Positions 38,421 to 40,374 of a DNA stretch of 40,374 nt are shown here, in pieces (within the stretch, counting starts at the first letter, position 1; each line of letters opens with the position of its first letter). The notes beneath the pieces are model-generated. The model ran no database searches. It saw only the letters and a list, made by a program, of their open reading frames with translations, and was not told where the DNA came from. Made by a program: the position numbers and the translations under genes. The stretch is taken from contig DASSLY010000015.1 in the NCBI GenBank assembly GCA_035689185.1, forward strand, positions 1 through 40,374, written 5' to 3'. The DNA is from DASSLY01 sp035689185 (lineage in GTDB: Bacteria > Actinomycetota > Actinomycetes > Actinomycetales > Dermatophilaceae).

Positions 38421-39887
38421 ATGAGCGGGGACCAGGAGTTTCTCGAACAGTTCCGCAACCTCGTGACCCGGCTGCTGCACGAGCTGCCCTCGCCGGGCCA
38501 AGGCCCCCAGCTCGTGGCCGAGCTGGAGGGACACCTGGGCGAGCCTCCCGACAACCTGCCCGTCGTGTCCGAGGACGTGCCGGCCCACCGGATGGTGGAC
38601 GCCGACATCGCGCTCGCGGAGATCGCCGGCCGCGACCCCGGTCACCGGCTGGTCGGCATCGGCGGGGGCGACATGCGTCACCACATGACACTGGGGGACC
38701 TGTTGCAGCACGGGCGGATGCACGGCTTGGCCGTCGGCCAGGTGGACTACGTGCAGGCCGCGACCGGTCCGGGCGAGAACGACCACCGCGGTGTCGTCGC
38801 CCTTGGCATGTGGCTGTTCGCCTACCAGGGGGCGCCGGTGGCGGTGCGGCAGCAGTCGGCCCGGCCCCAGTACGGCCGGCCCAGCGGCAGCCTTGACGTG
38901 CTGACCCCGGTGTCCGCCGTCGCGGACAGCCTGCTGGCCGAGGTTCGGGCGCTCATGGAGGAGCGCAGCGTCTTCCGGGGCCAGGTGGTGACGTTCTCGG
39001 GCGACCCGTACGGGCACGAGCTCGCCGGTGTGACGTTCCTGGAGCGGCCGGGGCTGTCCGCGGACGACGTGGTGCTGCCGGAGGGGCTGGTCGAGCGGGT
39101 TCACCACCACGTGGTGGGCATCGCGGAGCAGCGGGACCGGCTCCGCCACCACGGGCAGCACCTGAAGCGCGGCGTGCTTCTCTACGGCCCGCCGGGCACG
39201 GGCAAGACGCACACCATGCGGTACCTGCTCAGCGCCACCCGGGGAACCACCGCGGTGCTGCTGAGCGGCGGGTCATTGCAGCACATCCACACCGCGGCCA
39301 AGGTGGCGCGTGCGCACCAGCCCGCGCTGGTCGTCCTGGAGGACTGCGACCTGGTCGCCGAGGACCGCTCGATCGGCATGGGCGGCAAGCCGTTGCTGTT
39401 CGAGGTGCTCGACGCCCTGGACGGGATCGACGGCGATGCCGACGTGGCCTTCCTGCTCACCACGAACCGCGTGACCGACCTCGAACGCGCCTTGACGCAG
39501 CGTCCCGGCCGGGTGGATCTGGCGGTGGAGATTCCCTTGCCGGACGAAGCCGGGCGGGTGCGGTTGCTGCGCCTCTATGCCGGCGAGCTGTTCAGCGACG
39601 AGGCGGTTGCCGCAGCCGCGGAGCGGTCCGCCGGTACGACGGCGTCGTTTGCCAAGGAACTGGTCCGCCGGGCGGTCCTCAAGGCGGCACTGGAGTGGCA
39701 GGACCCGCAGGACGGGCACCTGACCGCCGCCATGGACGACCTGCTCGCCGACTCCGAGACCCTGACGCGCAGCCTGCTCGGAGCCGGCACCGGCGGCCCC
39801 TCAGGACCCGCAGTCGCCGGCCCGATGGCCGAGTTTCGGATGTGGCCGGGATCGGCCGGAGAGGTCGGCCCGAGCACGACGCGATGA
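38421..39887 (+). CDS. AAA+ ATPase, BCS1-like Walker B
   Basis: A 488-residue protein with one AAA module in the C-terminal half. Walker A GPPGTGKT is at about residues 256-263, Walker B reads LVVLEDCDLV (Glu-Asp order, as in BCS1-like and CbxX-like AAA proteins), sensor 1 is LLTTNRVTDLERAL and the Arg-finger segment is QRPGRVDLAVEIPLP. The first 230 residues have no motif I recognise and presumably bind the substrate or partner; they contain a Gly/His-rich segment GIGGGDMRHHMTLGD. There is no transmembrane segment, unlike mitochondrial BCS1. The last residues (AGEVGPSTTR) are encoded by the first copy of a downstream 70-bp repeat, so the native C-terminus may have been replaced. The role, perhaps a chaperone or remodelling function, is unknown. 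Confidence 0.88.
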   Translation: MSGDQEFLEQFRNLVTRLLHELPSPGQGPQLVAELEGHLGEPPDNLPVVSEDVPAHRMVDADIALAEIAGRDPGHRLVGIGGGDMRHHMTLGDLLQHGRMHGLAVGQVDYVQAATGPGENDHRGVVALGMWLFAYQGAPVAVRQQSARPQYGRPSGSLDVLTPVSAVADSLLAEVRALMEERSVFRGQVVTFSGDPYGHELAGVTFLERPGLSADDVVLPEGLVERVHHHVVGIAEQRDRLRHHGQHLKRGVLLYGPPGTGKTHTMRYLLSATRGTTAVLLSGGSLQHIHTAAKVARAHQPALVVLEDCDLVAEDRSIGMGGKPLLFEVLDALDGIDGDADVAFLLTTNRVTDLERALTQRPGRVDLAVEIPLPDEAGRVRLLRLYAGELFSDEAVAAAAERSAGTTASFAKELVRRAVLKAALEWQDPQDGHLTAAMDDLLADSETLTRSLLGAGTGGPSGPAVAGPMAEFRMWPGSAGEVGPSTTR

Positions 39888-40035
39888 GGCAGACCCTGGA
39901 CGGCGCGGTGTGCGAGGTCGCGTTCGCCGGAGAGGTCCGCCCGAGCACGACGCGATGAGGGAGACCCTGGACGGCGCGGTGTGCGAGGTCCCGTCGCCGG
40001 AGAGGTCGGCCCGAGCACAACGCGATGAGGGAGGG
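39855..40035 (+). repeat. Three 70/71-bp repeats containing the end of the AAA gene
   Basis: GCCGGAGAGGTC...CCGAGCAC(G/A)ACGCGATGAGG recurs at 39855, 39926 and 39996. Copy 1 supplies the last codons and TGA of the AAA gene. Each copy carries ATGA, so a 24-codon frame (39884-39958, starting MRQTLDGAVC, ending PSTTR) begins inside the AAA stop and ends in the next ATGA. The third copy has lost one base and breaks the frame. Whether the small frame is translated is unknown. Confidence 0.85.
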
Positions 40036-40081
40036 CGGCTCACGGCGGTCAGGTCCGCCCAAGGCCCGTCCCCGTGGACGG

Positions 40082-40374
40082 TCATTGGTCGGGGCCGAGG
40101 AAGATCTGTGAGCAGAGCATCGCCGCGTCGTCGACGACGCAGCCGACGCCGATCTCCTTCAGCTCGGGGTCGAGCAGATTAGCGCGGTGGCCGGGTGAGC
40201 CCAGCCACGCGTCGATCACCTCGCGGGGACTCACGGAGGCCCGACTGAGGTTCTCGGCCGCCGTGCCCGCAGGTGGGCACCGGGCGATGACACCGGCCAG
40301 GGGCAGGTGTGTGAGCGTCGCGGTCCCGACCAGCTGCGCTGCGCGCGCTCGCGCAGCGGCCGCTGCGCACTGCG
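40082..40374 (-). CDS. CAP-domain (SCP/PR-1, YkwD-like) protein, C-terminal part
   Basis: The last 97 or so codons of a gene that continues beyond the right edge. The frame ends LGPDQ-stop at 40082. It contains TAAENLSRASVSPREVIDAWLGSPGHRANLLD and ELKEIGVGCVVDD, the AENL...AWxxSPGHRxNLL and IGVG motifs of bacterial CAP domains, with the conserved Glu and His. Such proteins are usually secreted, and Cys residues at ARCPP, GCVV and LCSQ could form disulfides. The signal peptide and N-terminus are outside the window. Function is unknown; some CAP proteins bind lipids or act as proteases. Confidence 0.85.
   Translation of the reverse strand, partial: QCAAAAARARAAQLVGTATLTHLPLAGVIARCPPAGTAAENLSRASVSPREVIDAWLGSPGHRANLLDPELKEIGVGCVVDDAAMLCSQIFLGPDQ

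Noticed and set aside
1..40374. tRNA or rRNA genes
   Set aside because: No T-loop GGTTCGANTCC or rRNA-like segment was seen on either strand by eye; a tRNAscan run would settle it.

Overview
The window is about 40.4 kb of a high-GC genome (roughly 70 percent GC by eye), typical of an actinobacterium. Supporting signs are frequent GTG starts, leaderless promoters (a TAnnnT box 6-8 nt before the start codon), two mycothiol-type maleylpyruvate isomerase (MDMPI) domain proteins, a deazaflavin (F420) oxidoreductase, the coproporphyrin-dependent heme branch (HemE, HemY, ChdC), DUF3000 and an HTH-MurA fusion. A Micrococcales relative such as Intrasporangiaceae is possible, but that is a guess. From memory, the order aconitase / HTH-MurA / ROK regulator / xylose-type ABC transporter / dxs / fadAB / hemE / hemY / chdC resembles the Streptomyces coelicolor SCO5998-SCO6042 block, so most of the window looks like an old syntenic core with local insertions.

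Layout. (1) 1-5.4 kb: acnA behind an 18-bp palindrome, then a Tat-exported PhoD-type phosphatase on the minus strand. (2) 5.6-15.4 kb: a sugar/polyol island, all on the plus strand: ROK regulator, first XylF-like binding lipoprotein, SorC regulator, polyol dehydrogenase (EltD-like), second XylF-like lipoprotein, single-domain ABC ATPase, permease and FGGY kinase. The likely job is import of a polyol or pentose, oxidation to a ketose and phosphorylation. (3) 15.4-17 kb: a small conserved hypothetical gene, a broken IS110-type transposase and a repeat-rich gene desert. (4) 17-19.4 kb: dxs and an F420-type oxidoreductase. (5) 19.4-23.4 kb, minus strand: an unrecognised protein with four Cys-striped helical repeats, a 52-bp-period repeat array, and an HTH-MurA fusion with its own palindromic operator. 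(6) 23.5-28.8 kb, minus strand: DUF3000-rnd, then fadA-fadB, each pair joined by a 4-nt overlap, with a palindrome at the fadA promoter. (7) 28.9-35.6 kb: EamA transporter, hemE, MDMPI protein, DUF4349 lipoprotein (minus), hemY, chdC and a second MDMPI protein. (8) 35.6-40.4 kb: msrB, a second copy of the 52-bp-period array, a stand-alone LigD-type polymerase, a 21/22-bp tandem array, two tiny zinc-ribbon proteins, a BCS1-like AAA ATPase whose 3' end lies in a 70-bp repeat, and the C-terminal part of a CAP-domain protein running off the edge.

The most unusual items are the four-repeat Cys-stripe protein (19404-21401), the two related arrays at 21.5 and 36.2 kb, and the similar TATCT...AGATA palindromes at the acnA and HTH-murA promoters. 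No tRNA, rRNA or credible CRISPR array was seen.
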